In this document: one piece after another, positions 1-8,724 of the stretch | How the letters are laid out: each line of letters opens with the position of its first letter | How positions within the stretch are numbered: position 1 is the first letter of the stretch | Assembly: GCA_913061025.1 (NCBI GenBank) | Contig: CAJXUJ010000006.1 | Coordinates: 1 to 22,702 of the forward strand | Direction: 5' to 3' | Length of the DNA: 22,702 bases | From: an uncultured Actinomycetes bacterium | GTDB taxonomy: Bacteria > Actinomycetota > Actinomycetes > S36-B12 | The notes under the pieces: model-generated | The model's database searches: none | Told to the model about the DNA's origin: nothing | What the model saw: the letters and a program-made list of their open reading frames with translations, nothing else | Position numbers and translations under genes: made by a program

Positions 1-89
1 ACCTCGATCATGCGGTTGACCGCATTCACGCCACCGCCGCCAATGCCGACGACCTTGATTACTGCCAAGTAGTTCTGGGGAGCCGCCAC
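1..89 (-). CDS. ftsZ: Cell division protein FtsZ, N-terminal fragment (gene continues past left edge)
   Basis: The 29 complete codons read MAAPQNYLAVIKVVGIGGGG and then VNAVNRMIE, the typical actinobacterial FtsZ N-terminus with the first glycine-rich GTP-binding loop (GIGGGGVNAVNRM). FtsZ is the tubulin-like GTPase that polymerises into the Z ring at mid-cell and recruits the division machinery. The start is a GTG at 89..87, preceded by a GGAGGAAAGGA ribosome binding site about nine bases upstream. Only the first tenth of a protein of roughly 400 residues is inside the window. It is the last gene seen in the dcw cluster and, unlike the genes before it, is separated from its upstream neighbour ftsQ by 186 bases, which suggests it has its own promoter. 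Identification is firm; the rest of the gene cannot be judged. Confidence 0.96.
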   Translation of the reverse strand, partial: MAAPQNYLAVIKVVGIGGGGVNAVNRMIE

Positions 90-148
90 AGCTGCCCGTC
101 CTTTCCTCCACGCCGGTGCGAGGGGGCGCACCGACTCGTGCGGTCCCG

Positions 149-177
149 AGCCAAAGTCTCAACCTTTACTTAAGGCT
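149..177 (-). promoter_or_regulatory. AT-rich element with inverted repeats in the ftsZ leader
   Basis: In an otherwise GC-rich leader there is an AT-rich block with AGCC/GGCT at its two ends (149-152 and 174-177) and an internal CCTT-TACTT-AAGG palindrome (163-175). On the minus strand it reads AAGTAAAGGTTGAGACTTT. Actinobacterial ftsZ genes often have a similar AAGGTTGAG-type sequence upstream, from memory. It may be a binding site or an RNA structure controlling FtsZ level; no function can be assigned from the sequence. Confidence 0.3.
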
Positions 178-206
178 GAAACATCGTCTGGCCCGAAGCC
201 GGCGGG

Positions 207-236
207 AGGGTAGGGGGTGTGACCCCTGCGGCGCAA
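207..236 (-). promoter_or_regulatory. Candidate ftsZ promoter with a palindrome in the spacer
   Basis: On the minus strand a TTGCGC (-35-like, 236..231) is followed after 18 bases by TACCCT (-10-like, 212..207), which fits the actinobacterial TANNNT pattern. The spacer contains the perfect palindrome GGGGTGTGACCCC (214..226), which could be an operator. Transcripts from here would carry a leader of roughly 110 bases before ftsZ. This is inferred from sequence only; the -35 match is weak. Confidence 0.35.
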
Positions 237-275
237 GTGCAACGCAACATGAAATCGCCGGAGTCGGGAAAATTC

Positions 276-1115
276 TTATTTCTTAGGGCCTTTTTCGCCG
301 AATGTGGCCGGAAGGGACGGGGCGCTGACGTCGTAGGACTCCGCTCTCCTCGGCAGGAGGGCCCGGAGAACCTCGGCCTTGAAGTCTGCTTCCTCCGCGT
401 TGCCCCAGCGGACGATTGATTCATTGCCGAGCTCAAGTCGGATGTCATCGGGACTCACCGCTTGAACAACGCGAACTCGCCGCTCAATGTCCTCCGGTAG
501 TGACGTCACGACATCGACGGCCACTTTGACGGCCGGACCCTCTCCCCGGATAACCGGATCGGTGAGCCACAGACCACCGGGCGGGTCGAACACGGCACCT
601 TGCGCATCGACACCGCTTCGGACATCGCCGTTCTCCAGAACCGCGACCGGTGTGCGCTCGGTCACGGCGAGCACGACATCATTCGGCCACGCCCGGCGAA
701 CCTCCACGCTGTCCACCCACGGCAACTGCTCAATTCTCGTCTGCGCAGCACCGGTGTTGAGTTGTGCGATCGGAGTCCCGATGCTGATGGATGCCGCGGA
801 GCGGACCTCTTGTCCGCCAACGAGTTCGCCCTCGGGCGTCAGTCCGAGTACTTCGATCCGCTGGACGGCCAGCAACGACGAGAACCAGACCGCCCACACC
901 GCGAAACCCGCGAGCGCAGCAACGAGAAGTACGAATAGGAACTTCAGTCGTCGCTTGCGCTGAGCCTGCGCAATCCACCGATCGGGCACCTGCTTTTGAC
1001 GCTTTCGACGAAGCGGCCTCCATCGGAAAATCCGACGAACGAGAGATGGTGTTGGTGCGAACTCAGCATCCTTGACACGACTTTGCTCGGAGCGTTGCTC
1101 ATCGACGACACTCAC
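276..1115 (-). CDS. ftsQ: Cell division protein FtsQ (DivIB family)
   Basis: FtsQ is a bitopic divisome protein that links FtsL and its partners to the septal peptidoglycan synthase. The 279-residue product has the expected layout: a basic cytoplasmic N-terminus of about 57 residues, one membrane span at about residues 58-78, then an extracytoplasmic POTRA domain beginning VQRIEVLG (about 84-152) and a beta domain. Length and architecture match actinobacterial FtsQ, whose cytoplasmic part is usually longer than in enterobacteria. The GTG start (1115..1113) overlaps the TGA of murC as GTGA, with GGAG six bases upstream, so translation is probably coupled to murC. The protein ends in a lysine-rich tail just before the ftsZ promoter region. 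Identification rests on architecture and position, since FtsQ sequences diverge widely. Confidence 0.93.
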   Translation of the reverse strand: MSVVDEQRSEQSRVKDAEFAPTPSLVRRIFRWRPLRRKRQKQVPDRWIAQAQRKRRLKFLFVLLVAALAGFAVWAVWFSSLLAVQRIEVLGLTPEGELVGGQEVRSAASISIGTPIAQLNTGAAQTRIEQLPWVDSVEVRRAWPNDVVLAVTERTPVAVLENGDVRSGVDAQGAVFDPPGGLWLTDPVIRGEGPAVKVAVDVVTSLPEDIERRVRVVQAVSPDDIRLELGNESIVRWGNAEEADFKAEVLRALLPRRAESYDVSAPSLPATFGEKGPKK

Positions 1116-2506
1116 GCGCGACTCCGCAACAAGTCGATGACTTCATTGCCCAACATTCCGATGTCACCCGCGCCCAGGGTCATGACGATGTCTCCGCTTT
1201 CCGCACGGTCCGCGAGGATCGTTGCTACGGATGTCCATGATGGCTCGAAGATCGCATCGCCGGCCGGGAGTGGGACATTCGCGGCGAGGGTTTGACCGCT
1301 GGCACCAGGAATCGGGACCTCTCCGGGTGCGAAGACCTCGAGCACGACCGCGACATCCGCAAGACCAAGCGCCTCACCGAATTCTTGGACGAACATCGCG
1401 GTGCGGTAGTAGTGATGAGCCTGGAACGCGACGATGAGTCGCCCATCACCCACCACCTCGCGCGCGGCGCGCAGGGTCGCTGCGATCTCGGTCGGGTGGT
1501 GGGCGTAATCGTCGAACACCCGCACCCCGTTGACCTCGCCTTTGAAGTCGAAGCGGCGTCGGGTCCCCGAAAAGGTTTCCAGACCCGCCCGGACGTCGGC
1601 GTCCGCGAAGCCCAGACCGGTAGCTGCAACATACGCAGCAAGGGCGTTCAAGGCGTTGTGCCGACCGGGAACCTTCAGTGAGATCTTCCCCAGGCGTACG
1701 CCCTCGCGTCCGACCGTGTAACTCCATCCGGTGTCGGTTTGCGCGGCATCGATCATCCGAACGGTGGCGTCATCACTCCCCCCGTAGGTTCGGACGTCGA
1801 TTCCTTCGGCAGCCAATCTATCGGCCATCGACCGGGCACCGGGGTCGTCCGCGCAGGCAACGACGAATCCACCCTGGGACCCGACTTGCCGCCCGAAGTC
1901 GTCGAAGGCCGCCTCCAATGAGGCGAAATCCCCCCAGTGATTGAGGTGATCGGGCTCGACATTCGTCACGACACCAACCGATGCCGGGAGAGCAAGGAAC
2001 GAGCCGTCACTTTCATCTGCCTCAACTACGAAGACATCGCCCGTGCCCAGGTGCGCGTTGGATCCGGATTCATTCAGTTCACTTCCGATGACGAACGACG
2101 GATCCGCACCACAGGCCTGCAGTGCAACCGTCAGCATCGAGGTGGTGGTGGTCTTGCCGTGCGTTCCCGAGACCGCGACTCCGGTGAAGCCGGACATCAC
2201 TGCCGACAATGCTTGTGCTCGGGACATCTGCGGGATAGCCGATTCCTCGGCGTAACGGCGTTCGGGATTCGATTCGGGGATCGCCGTGGAATACACCAGG
2301 GTGTCAGCGTCGAAGGCTTGCTCGTGTCCGACGCGGGCATCAATCCCGAGAGCTCGTAGCGCTTGGAGGCGGCGTGACTCTTTGGCGTCGCTTCCGGACA
2401 CCGGAACTCCCCGAGCAGCCAGGATACGAGCGATTCCGGACATGCCGGCGCCACCGATTCCAACGATGTGCACGCGACCAAGTGCCGATAGATCCGCCGC
2501 GTTCAT
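1112..2506 (-). CDS. murC: UDP-N-acetylmuramate--L-alanine ligase
   Basis: MurC is the cytoplasmic ATP-dependent ligase that adds L-alanine to UDP-MurNAc, the first amino acid of the peptidoglycan stem. The N-terminal Rossmann-type motif HIVGIGGAGMSGIA is at about residues 13-26 and the Mur ligase P-loop GTHGKTT at 114-120; DYAHHPTE lies in the C-terminal half. Length (464 residues) is normal. I chose the ATG at 2506 because the only good ribosome binding site, GAAAGG, lies six bases from it. A GTG at 2512 that overlaps the murG stop as GTGA would add two residues but would abut that site. The gene is followed directly by ftsQ with a four-base overlap. Identification is secure; only the start is in doubt by two codons. 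Confidence 0.97.
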   Translation of the reverse strand: MNAADLSALGRVHIVGIGGAGMSGIARILAARGVPVSGSDAKESRRLQALRALGIDARVGHEQAFDADTLVYSTAIPESNPERRYAEESAIPQMSRAQALSAVMSGFTGVAVSGTHGKTTTTSMLTVALQACGADPSFVIGSELNESGSNAHLGTGDVFVVEADESDGSFLALPASVGVVTNVEPDHLNHWGDFASLEAAFDDFGRQVGSQGGFVVACADDPGARSMADRLAAEGIDVRTYGGSDDATVRMIDAAQTDTGWSYTVGREGVRLGKISLKVPGRHNALNALAAYVAATGLGFADADVRAGLETFSGTRRRFDFKGEVNGVRVFDDYAHHPTEIAATLRAAREVVGDGRLIVAFQAHHYYRTAMFVQEFGEALGLADVAVVLEVFAPGEVPIPGASGQTLAANVPLPAGDAIFEPSWTSVATILADRAESGDIVMTLGAGDIGMLGNEVIDLLRSRA

Positions 2507-2508
2507 CG

Positions 2509-3585
2509 TCACCCTTTCTGTCGCTGTCGCGCCACCTCGATAATCCAGTTCGCCATCTCCTGCACGGCGTCGCGGTCACCGAAAGACGCAGCCGCACTCG
2601 ACATCTGCGTCAGGTCATCCTCATCATGGACCAGCGACGTCACCGTGGACGTGAGCCACTCCGCAGTGAGATCAGCGTCTGCGCATTGGATGCCACCACC
2701 GGCCTCGACGATCGGTCTTGAATTGCCCGCCTGCTCACCGTTGCCAACCGGCAGCGGCACGTAAACAGCGGGTAGGCCCACGGCAGCCAGTTCAGCACAC
2801 GTCATGGCTCCCGACCTGCACACGGCCAGATCGGCTGCCGCGTATGCCAAATCCATCCGCTCGATGTAGGCAACGGGGTGGTAGTACTCGCTGGACGAGG
2901 GCAACTCGTTCGCTTTGCCCACCGCATGAAGAACGTGCACACCGGATTCCGCGAACCGAGGCATGGAATCGGCAATGACCTCGTTGAGGTGCCGGGCTCC
3001 CTGGCTCCCTCCGAATACGAGGACAACGGGAGCTGATGGAGGCAGCCCCCAGAACTCGCGGGCTTCATCTCGAACAGTGGCTCGATCCAGGTTCGTGATG
3101 GTCGGCCGGACGGGTAGGGCAAGTCGGCGGGCGGGCGACAGCGCGCCGGGGTGGACTGTCGCGACGTTGGATGTGAATTTGGCGCCCAGCACGTTTGCGA
3201 ACCCGGCCTTGGAGTTGGCCTCGTGGATGACAAGCGGTACCCCGCACCTCCACGCTGCGAGGTACCCGGGAATCGCCGCATAGCCACCGAAGCCGACCAC
3301 GACGTCGGCCCCACTCGCGCGCAGGTGGGATTTGGCTTCCCGGAATCCCTGGACGGTGTGCAGGGGAAAGACCAGCGCGCGCGAATTCAGTTTCCGAGGC
3401 AGCGGGTCGGCAGTGGTCATCACCAAAGGAAATCCGCGGGCTGGAACCAGATCACGCTCGAGCCCCCGTTTTCCGCCGATGAACGAGATTCCGATCGTCG
3501 GATCAATCCTCTGCAAAGCCTCGGCTGTGGTCAGAGCCGGTTCCACATGCCCGGCGGTTCCTCCCGCGGCGAAAACCACGTGCAT
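2509..3585 (-). CDS. murG: UDP-GlcNAc:undecaprenyl-pyrophosphoryl-MurNAc-pentapeptide GlcNAc transferase
   Basis: MurG is the membrane-associated GT-B glycosyltransferase that converts lipid I to lipid II at the inner face of the membrane. The glycine-rich loop AAGGTAGHVEPAL is at residues 6-18, a second one, GGSQGARHLNEVI, starts at about 192, and CRSGAMTCAELAAVGLPAVY is the donor-binding region near residue 256. The first loop reads GGTAGH rather than the enterobacterial GGTGGH, which is usual in actinobacteria. The 358-residue length is typical. The ATG start lies 12 bases after the ftsW stop, with AGGGA about nine bases upstream, one of only two intercistronic gaps in the rsmH-ftsQ run. 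It lies directly downstream of ftsW, the gene for the SEDS polymerase that uses its lipid II product. Confidence 0.97.
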   Translation of the reverse strand: MHVVFAAGGTAGHVEPALTTAEALQRIDPTIGISFIGGKRGLERDLVPARGFPLVMTTADPLPRKLNSRALVFPLHTVQGFREAKSHLRASGADVVVGFGGYAAIPGYLAAWRCGVPLVIHEANSKAGFANVLGAKFTSNVATVHPGALSPARRLALPVRPTITNLDRATVRDEAREFWGLPPSAPVVLVFGGSQGARHLNEVIADSMPRFAESGVHVLHAVGKANELPSSSEYYHPVAYIERMDLAYAAADLAVCRSGAMTCAELAAVGLPAVYVPLPVGNGEQAGNSRPIVEAGGGIQCADADLTAEWLTSTVTSLVHDEDDLTQMSSAAASFGDRDAVQEMANWIIEVARQRQKG

Positions 3586-3597
3586 CGCGACGTGTCC

Positions 3598-4827
3598 CTA
3601 ACGACGCCGCAGGGCCTGCGCCGTGCTTCGGCGTCGCAACGCACGACGTGCCTCGGGTTCTTGTCGCGCGAAGGCCATGAGCATGCCGATTGCGGTCAAC
3701 GTCGGGATCAGCGACGACCCGCCATAGGACACCAGCGGAAGGGTGACTCCTGCCACGGGCAGCAGGCCGAGCACTCCCCCGATGTTGACGACAGCCTGGA
3801 CCACGATCCACGAGCCGACCCCGGCAGCGGCGTACCTGACGAAGGGATCATGTGTGTTGCGACTCAACCGGAAAATCGCGAAAGCCAGCGCGGAGAACAA
3901 CGCCAAAACGGTGAGGGTTCCCAACAGCCCGAGTTCCTCACCGATCACCGGGTAGATGAAGTCGGTGTGCGCCTCGGGAAGGGTCCCCCACTTCTCGCGG
4001 CTCGCCCCGAGCCCGACGCCCCAGAAGCCCCCGGTGCCCAATGCGTATTGACCTTGGGTGACCTGCCAACCGAAGCCCAACCGGTCAGAGCCCGGGTCCA
4101 ACCAGGACAGGATTCGATCCATTCGGTAGGGCGCAGCCAATGACAGCACCCAGACGCCCACGGCGCCGACAGCCGCGAAAGCCGCAAAGATCCGCAGCGG
4201 TGCCCCTGCGGCGAAGAGGATGCCGGTGAGAATGGCACCCAGCATCACGGTATTCCCGAAGTCGCCCTCCGCGAGAACCAACACCATCATGACCGCGGCG
4301 ACGGGAAGCAGCGGGACGAGTAGCCCCTTCCAGGTGTCGAGCCGTCGAGTGCGGCGAGACAACACCTCGGCGCCCCAGACCACCAGGGCCAATTTGGCGA
4401 TCTCGCTGGGCTGAAAGCGGAACGGACCGAAGATCTCGATCCAGTTGCGCTGTCCGGCCACCTCAACACCGATGATCAGCACGGCAATAAGGAAGCCGAA
4501 CGCCGCAAGCAGCAAGGGCCACGCGAACGCCCGCCAGAACTGAACGGATGTGCGTGCCGCAAAGAACATGGCGATCACACCCAGCAGCGCGAAGAACGCC
4601 TGTCGCTGAGCGAGCGTGTACGGCGAACCGAACACGCGAACGCTCTCGATGCTGGAGGCCGACATCACCATGATCAGGCCCAAGATGAGCAGCAGGAGCG
4701 CCGCACCCATCAGCAGGTAATACGCACTCAGCGGGTGCCTGGCGAGCAGCGCGACGGGCGAGTTAGTCAGTTCGCGAGCCAGGCCGGCGCCTGGGCGTTC
4801 AGATGTCTCAGGACTCTGGCTACTCAT
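3598..4827 (-). CDS. ftsW: Septal peptidoglycan glycosyltransferase FtsW (SEDS family)
   Basis: FtsW is the polytopic SEDS glycosyltransferase that polymerises lipid II at the septum together with the class B PBP FtsI. The 409-residue protein shows about ten membrane spans, the FQPSEIAKLA motif at about 138-147, the catalytic-region motif EAHTDFIYPVIGEELGLLG with the presumed catalytic Asp at residue 289, and the C-terminal VSYGGSSL. The ATG at 4827 overlaps the murD stop as ATGA. Reading further upstream adds a basic, non-family segment that would lie inside murD, so I reject the longer form. The short basic C-terminus (RRALRRRSTAQALRRR) is cytoplasmic. A rodA or spoVE paralogue is less likely given the position between murD and murG. 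Confidence 0.96.
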   Translation of the reverse strand: MSSQSPETSERPGAGLARELTNSPVALLARHPLSAYYLLMGAALLLLILGLIMVMSASSIESVRVFGSPYTLAQRQAFFALLGVIAMFFAARTSVQFWRAFAWPLLLAAFGFLIAVLIIGVEVAGQRNWIEIFGPFRFQPSEIAKLALVVWGAEVLSRRTRRLDTWKGLLVPLLPVAAVMMVLVLAEGDFGNTVMLGAILTGILFAAGAPLRIFAAFAAVGAVGVWVLSLAAPYRMDRILSWLDPGSDRLGFGWQVTQGQYALGTGGFWGVGLGASREKWGTLPEAHTDFIYPVIGEELGLLGTLTVLALFSALAFAIFRLSRNTHDPFVRYAAAGVGSWIVVQAVVNIGGVLGLLPVAGVTLPLVSYGGSSLIPTLTAIGMLMAFARQEPEARRALRRRSTAQALRRR

Positions 4828-6263
4828 CCGACGTCCACACTTGATACGGCGTCGGCGAAAGCTCGTCCGCGCTCGGTGTAGTCGGTGAACATGTCCCACG
4901 ACGCGCAGCCCGGGGCGAGCAGCACCGTGTCTCCAGGCTGTGCCATCGTCGAGGCAGCGGCAACGACGTCCGGCATCGCCCTAGTGTCCGTGCGCGAAAC
5001 CGTGATTACCGGGATATCGGGTGCGTGTCGGCGAAGCGAGGCGTGGATTTCGGCGGCATCAGACCCCAGCAGGACCACTCCACGGAGTCGATCGCGAACC
5101 TTCACCACCAACTCGTCGAACTGCTGACCTTTTGCCAGGCCTCCGGCGATCCAGATGACCGAATCGAAAGCCAGCAGCGAAGTCTCCGCCGCGTGGGCAT
5201 TGGTTGCTTTTGAATCATCGACGTACGTGACGCCAGCCTTGGTCGCGACAGTGGCGATTCGATGTGGTGCCGGCGAGAAAGAACGAAGACCAGCCCGTAC
5301 CGCCGATGCTTCCACCCCGTAGGAGCGCGCCAGGGCCGCTGCCGCGAGAGCGTTGCTGACGTTGTGCGGTGCGCTCGGCTGAACATCAGCAACGGATGCG
5401 AGCTCCTGTGCCGAATTGGCTCGATCCGCAACAAATGCTCGATCAACCAGCAGCCCGTCCACTACTCCGAGCATCGAGATATCGGGGATATCGAGCGTTA
5501 CCCCGATGGCTCGGCAACCTTCCACAACATCCGCACGCTCGACCATCGCGCGCGTTTCGGGGTCTGCGACCGAATAGACAGCAGCGACCTGTGTGTTGCG
5601 ATACACCCGCTCCTTGACCCGAACATATTCGTCGAAAGAGCCGAAGTGATCGATGTGATCGTGGGCAATATTCAGGCACGCAGTCGACCACGGACTCGCC
5701 GAATAGAGGAAGGGCAGTTGCGGAGCGCCCACTTCGAGGGCAATCACATCCACCGAATCGTGCATGACGACATCCACGAGCGGGTTGCCGATGTTTCCGG
5801 CAGCCACCGCACGCGCACCCGAGGCAGTCAGCATCGACTCAAGCATGAGCGTTGCGGTCGTCTTGCCGTTGGTTCCGGTGATACACAGCCACGGCGCATC
5901 GTTCGGTGATCGCCGCAACCGCCAGGCCAACTCGAACTCGCCCCAGACTGGAATGCCGTGCGCGAGCGCCGATCCAAGGAGTTCGGACGATGGCCGCAAG
6001 CCGGGAGATGCCACAACGAGTTGCGCGTCCGCAGGCACGTGAGCAGCTCCACCGAGGAGTATTCGAGCCCCGAGGGACCCGAGCACCTCGGCTCGTTCGG
6101 ACTGCGCATCTCCGGCCGATTGATCCACGATGGTGACGTCAGCACCCAACTGCATCAAGACATCGGCGCAGGAATAACCGGCAATTCCCAGACCTACGAC
6201 CGTGACCGAAAGACCGGACCAATCCGAATCACGATGCAGTCCGGCAACACCCGACGAACTCAC
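4824..6263 (-). CDS. murD: UDP-N-acetylmuramoyl-L-alanine--D-glutamate ligase
   Basis: MurD adds D-glutamate to UDP-MurNAc-L-Ala in the cytoplasm. The N-terminal nucleotide-binding motif VTVVGLGIAGYSCAD is at about residues 20-34, the P-loop GTNGKTT at 130-136, and the C-terminal domain has YVDDSKATNAHAAETSL and LLAPGCASWDMF, both typical of MurD. Length with the chosen start is 479 residues. The GTG at 6263 overlaps the mraY stop as GTGA; an ATG 16 codons further upstream lies inside mraY and would add a segment that does not resemble the family. The ribosome binding site is weak (GTGGG), consistent with translational coupling to mraY. Confidence 0.97.
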   Translation of the reverse strand: MSSSGVAGLHRDSDWSGLSVTVVGLGIAGYSCADVLMQLGADVTIVDQSAGDAQSERAEVLGSLGARILLGGAAHVPADAQLVVASPGLRPSSELLGSALAHGIPVWGEFELAWRLRRSPNDAPWLCITGTNGKTTATLMLESMLTASGARAVAAGNIGNPLVDVVMHDSVDVIALEVGAPQLPFLYSASPWSTACLNIAHDHIDHFGSFDEYVRVKERVYRNTQVAAVYSVADPETRAMVERADVVEGCRAIGVTLDIPDISMLGVVDGLLVDRAFVADRANSAQELASVADVQPSAPHNVSNALAAAALARSYGVEASAVRAGLRSFSPAPHRIATVATKAGVTYVDDSKATNAHAAETSLLAFDSVIWIAGGLAKGQQFDELVVKVRDRLRGVVLLGSDAAEIHASLRRHAPDIPVITVSRTDTRAMPDVVAAASTMAQPGDTVLLAPGCASWDMFTDYTERGRAFADAVSSVDVG

Positions 6264-7327
6264 GCGCGCACCCACTCGGCATAGAACAGCGTGAGTCCAG
6301 CGCCGATGCATAGTCCCTGCACGATCCAGAGTCGAACGACGATCTGGATTTCCGGCCAGCCGATCATCTCGAAGTGGTGGTGGAGCGGCGCCATTCGGAA
6401 GACCCGTCTCCCGGTGAGCTTAAAAGATCCGACCTGCAAGATGACGGAGACGGTCGTGATCAAGAACAACCCGGCGATAAAGGGCAGGAGCAGTTCGGTC
6501 CTGCTCAAGATCGCAAGGCCGGCGATCCCTCCACCGAGCGCAAGGGATCCGGTATCCCCCATGAATATCCGGGCCGGCGCGGTATTCCACCAGAGGAATC
6601 CGAAGCACGCACCCGCGGCAGATGCCGCGACTATTCCGAGGTCGAGGGGGTTTTGCGTGGTGTAGCAGAACTCCGTCACCTCGAAGGCGCAGTTCTGTCC
6701 GTATTGCCAAATCGCCAGAAGCACGTAGGCCAAGAAACTCATGACGGACGCGCCGACGGCCAGCCCATCCAGACCATCGGTGAGATTGACGCCATTCGTG
6801 GTCGCCGTGATCAAGAACCACACCCACACCAGGAACAGGCCGAGCGGGAGCACCAATGACGTATCTCGCACGAAGGAGACGGCCATCGATGCTGCGGTCT
6901 CCCCATCCGCGTTCGGGAACTGGACCGAGAGGTAGGCGAACGCGAAGGCGACGAGAGCCTGACCGATCAGTTTCGTTCGGGCCCGAAGTCCGGTACTTCG
7001 TTGCTTGAAGATCTTCAGGTAATCGTCGGCCAGACCCACCAGGCCCAAACCGACCATGAGGAAGAGCACGAGCAGACCCGATGGCGTAACCGGACGCCAC
7101 GTCAGCAGATGCGTACCGAAGTAGCCGGCCAGAACAGCGATCAGGATCGCCACACCACCCATGGAGGGGGTGCCCCTCTTGGCCTCGTGATCGGGGTAGG
7201 CCTCACCCTCGGTGCTCACGCGGATCGCCTGCGCGTGCCCACGCCGGGAGAGGATCTTGATCAAGATCGGCGTTCCGATGAGGGAGACAACCGAAGCGAT
7301 GGCGAGGGCGATGACAACAAGCCTCAT
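6260..7327 (-). CDS. mraY: Phospho-N-acetylmuramoyl-pentapeptide-transferase
   Basis: MraY is the integral membrane enzyme that transfers phospho-MurNAc-pentapeptide to undecaprenyl phosphate, giving lipid I. The 355-residue sequence has about ten hydrophobic segments and all the family signatures: the aspartate pair in GLADDYLK (D101, D102), NLTDGLDGLA at 181-190, IFMGDTGSLALGG near 254-266, and the triple-histidine loop APLHHHFE (H316-H318). The ATG start overlaps the murF stop as ATGA. The end overlaps the murD start as GTGA. Nothing is missing or unusual. Confidence 0.98.
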   Translation of the reverse strand: MRLVVIALAIASVVSLIGTPILIKILSRRGHAQAIRVSTEGEAYPDHEAKRGTPSMGGVAILIAVLAGYFGTHLLTWRPVTPSGLLVLFLMVGLGLVGLADDYLKIFKQRSTGLRARTKLIGQALVAFAFAYLSVQFPNADGETAASMAVSFVRDTSLVLPLGLFLVWVWFLITATTNGVNLTDGLDGLAVGASVMSFLAYVLLAIWQYGQNCAFEVTEFCYTTQNPLDLGIVAASAAGACFGFLWWNTAPARIFMGDTGSLALGGGIAGLAILSRTELLLPFIAGLFLITTVSVILQVGSFKLTGRRVFRMAPLHHHFEMIGWPEIQIVVRLWIVQGLCIGAGLTLFYAEWVRA

Positions 7328-8724
7328 GCGGTCTCCCCCTCTCCTGCCAAGAGGTGTTCGGCAACAACTTCCAGTCCGATGGCCCGCGAGGCCTTGATCA
7401 ACACCGTGTCCCCCGACTGCAGGTCACGGTCGAGGATCTCGATCGCGCCGGAGGCATCCTCGACCCAGACTGATTCATCAGCCCACGATCCCTCATTGCT
7501 CGCGGCCAGATGCATGACCTTGGTTCCGGATCCCACGCATATCAATCGGGAGATGTCCAGGCGCACGACCAGCCTGCCGATCGCATCATGCTCGGGCAAC
7601 GAGTGGTCACCGAGTTCCCTCATCTCTCCCAAGACCGCCCACGTTCGGCCGCCACCGGCCATAGATCGCAGCGTCTTCAGAGCCGCCCGCATCGAATCCG
7701 GGTTGGCGTTGTAGGCATCGTTGATGACGGTCACGCCGTCAGGCGAGGTCCGAACTTCCATCCGCAGGGGGCTACGAGGTCCGGCCGCTTCCAACGCCGA
7801 GGCGATGTGAGCGACGGCCACACCACAGGTGTGCGCCACCGCAGCCGCCGCTAGGGCCGCCGAAACGAAGTGTTGGCCGTGCAGGTTCAAGGCAACGCTG
7901 ACAGCTGGCGCATCACCGACGCGGAGCGAAAACCTTGCTCGACCGGAGGCATCAAGCGACACCGACTCTGCCCGGACATCGGCGGATTCACTCTCGCCGA
8001 ACAGCGTCACCCGCGCTTTCGTTGCCTCCGCCATTGCGACAACTGCAGGATCGTCGGCGTTCAGAACAGCCGTCGCCTCGGTTGAGAGAGCCTGAACCAA
8101 TTCGGACTTGGCACGCGCGATCTGCTCTGGGCCGTCCATCATCCCCACGTGAGCAAGCCCGACGTTCAAGACGACTCCGATGTCCGGCTCGGCGATCTCA
8201 GCCAAGTACCGGATGTGGCCCACACCCCTCATGCCCATCTCGAGAACCAGATAGTCGGTGGATGCATCAGCTTCCAAGATGGTGAGCGGTAGCCCTACCT
8301 CTGTATTGAAGGATCCGCGGGCCGCCACCACATTCCCGGGCAGGACATCTGCGATGAGGTCTTTTGTGGTGGTCTTCCCCGATGAGCCGGTGACCCCGAT
8401 GACTGTCGCCGTCAAGGCATTCGTGCGGTACCAGTGTGCGATGCGACCGAGAGCGAGAACGGGATCATCGACGACGATGCACGGTACGTCGGACAAGTCT
8501 CGGTTCGACAGAACGGCGACCGCCCCGGCACTCACCGCGTCTTGGGCAAAGTCATGACCGTCCACCTTCTCGCCCGCAATCGCTACGAAGACGGCTCCGG
8601 GGCCCACGGACCGGGAATCGACGGCAAAGCCGCTTATTGATTCCTCGAGATCGACATCCGTCAGCGGGGGGTTAGCCGAACCGTGGGCTGCCTCGATGAC
8701 CTGAGCGAGGGTGAGCGTCGTCAC
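7324..8724 (-). CDS. murF: UDP-N-acetylmuramoyl-tripeptide--D-alanyl-D-alanine ligase
   Basis: MurF attaches the D-Ala-D-Ala dipeptide to UDP-MurNAc-tripeptide, completing the cytoplasmic precursor that MraY uses. The P-loop VTGSSGKTTTKDL lies at about residues 111-123 (GSSGKTT, the usual MurF form), and the C-terminal half contains VINDAYNANPDSMRAAL and WAVLGEMRELG, both MurF hallmarks. Length (466 residues) is normal. The GTG at 8724 has a good AAGGAGG ribosome binding site seven bases upstream and overlaps the murE stop as GTGA. No ddl gene for making the D-Ala-D-Ala dipeptide is present in the window. Confidence 0.97.
   Translation of the reverse strand: MTTLTLAQVIEAAHGSANPPLTDVDLEESISGFAVDSRSVGPGAVFVAIAGEKVDGHDFAQDAVSAGAVAVLSNRDLSDVPCIVVDDPVLALGRIAHWYRTNALTATVIGVTGSSGKTTTKDLIADVLPGNVVAARGSFNTEVGLPLTILEADASTDYLVLEMGMRGVGHIRYLAEIAEPDIGVVLNVGLAHVGMMDGPEQIARAKSELVQALSTEATAVLNADDPAVVAMAEATKARVTLFGESESADVRAESVSLDASGRARFSLRVGDAPAVSVALNLHGQHFVSAALAAAAVAHTCGVAVAHIASALEAAGPRSPLRMEVRTSPDGVTVINDAYNANPDSMRAALKTLRSMAGGGRTWAVLGEMRELGDHSLPEHDAIGRLVVRLDISRLICVGSGTKVMHLAASNEGSWADESVWVEDASGAIEILDRDLQSGDTVLIKASRAIGLEVVAEHLLAGEGETA

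Noticed and set aside
3151..4143. Plus-strand open frame of 330 codons opposite murG and ftsW
   Set aside because: It is the shadow of two certain genes and its translation is arginine/glutamine-rich without any domain.
4828..4899. Longer FtsW N-terminus starting at 4899
   Set aside because: The extra 24 residues overlap murD, are not FtsW-like, and the ATGA overlap at 4827 is the normal pattern in this cluster.
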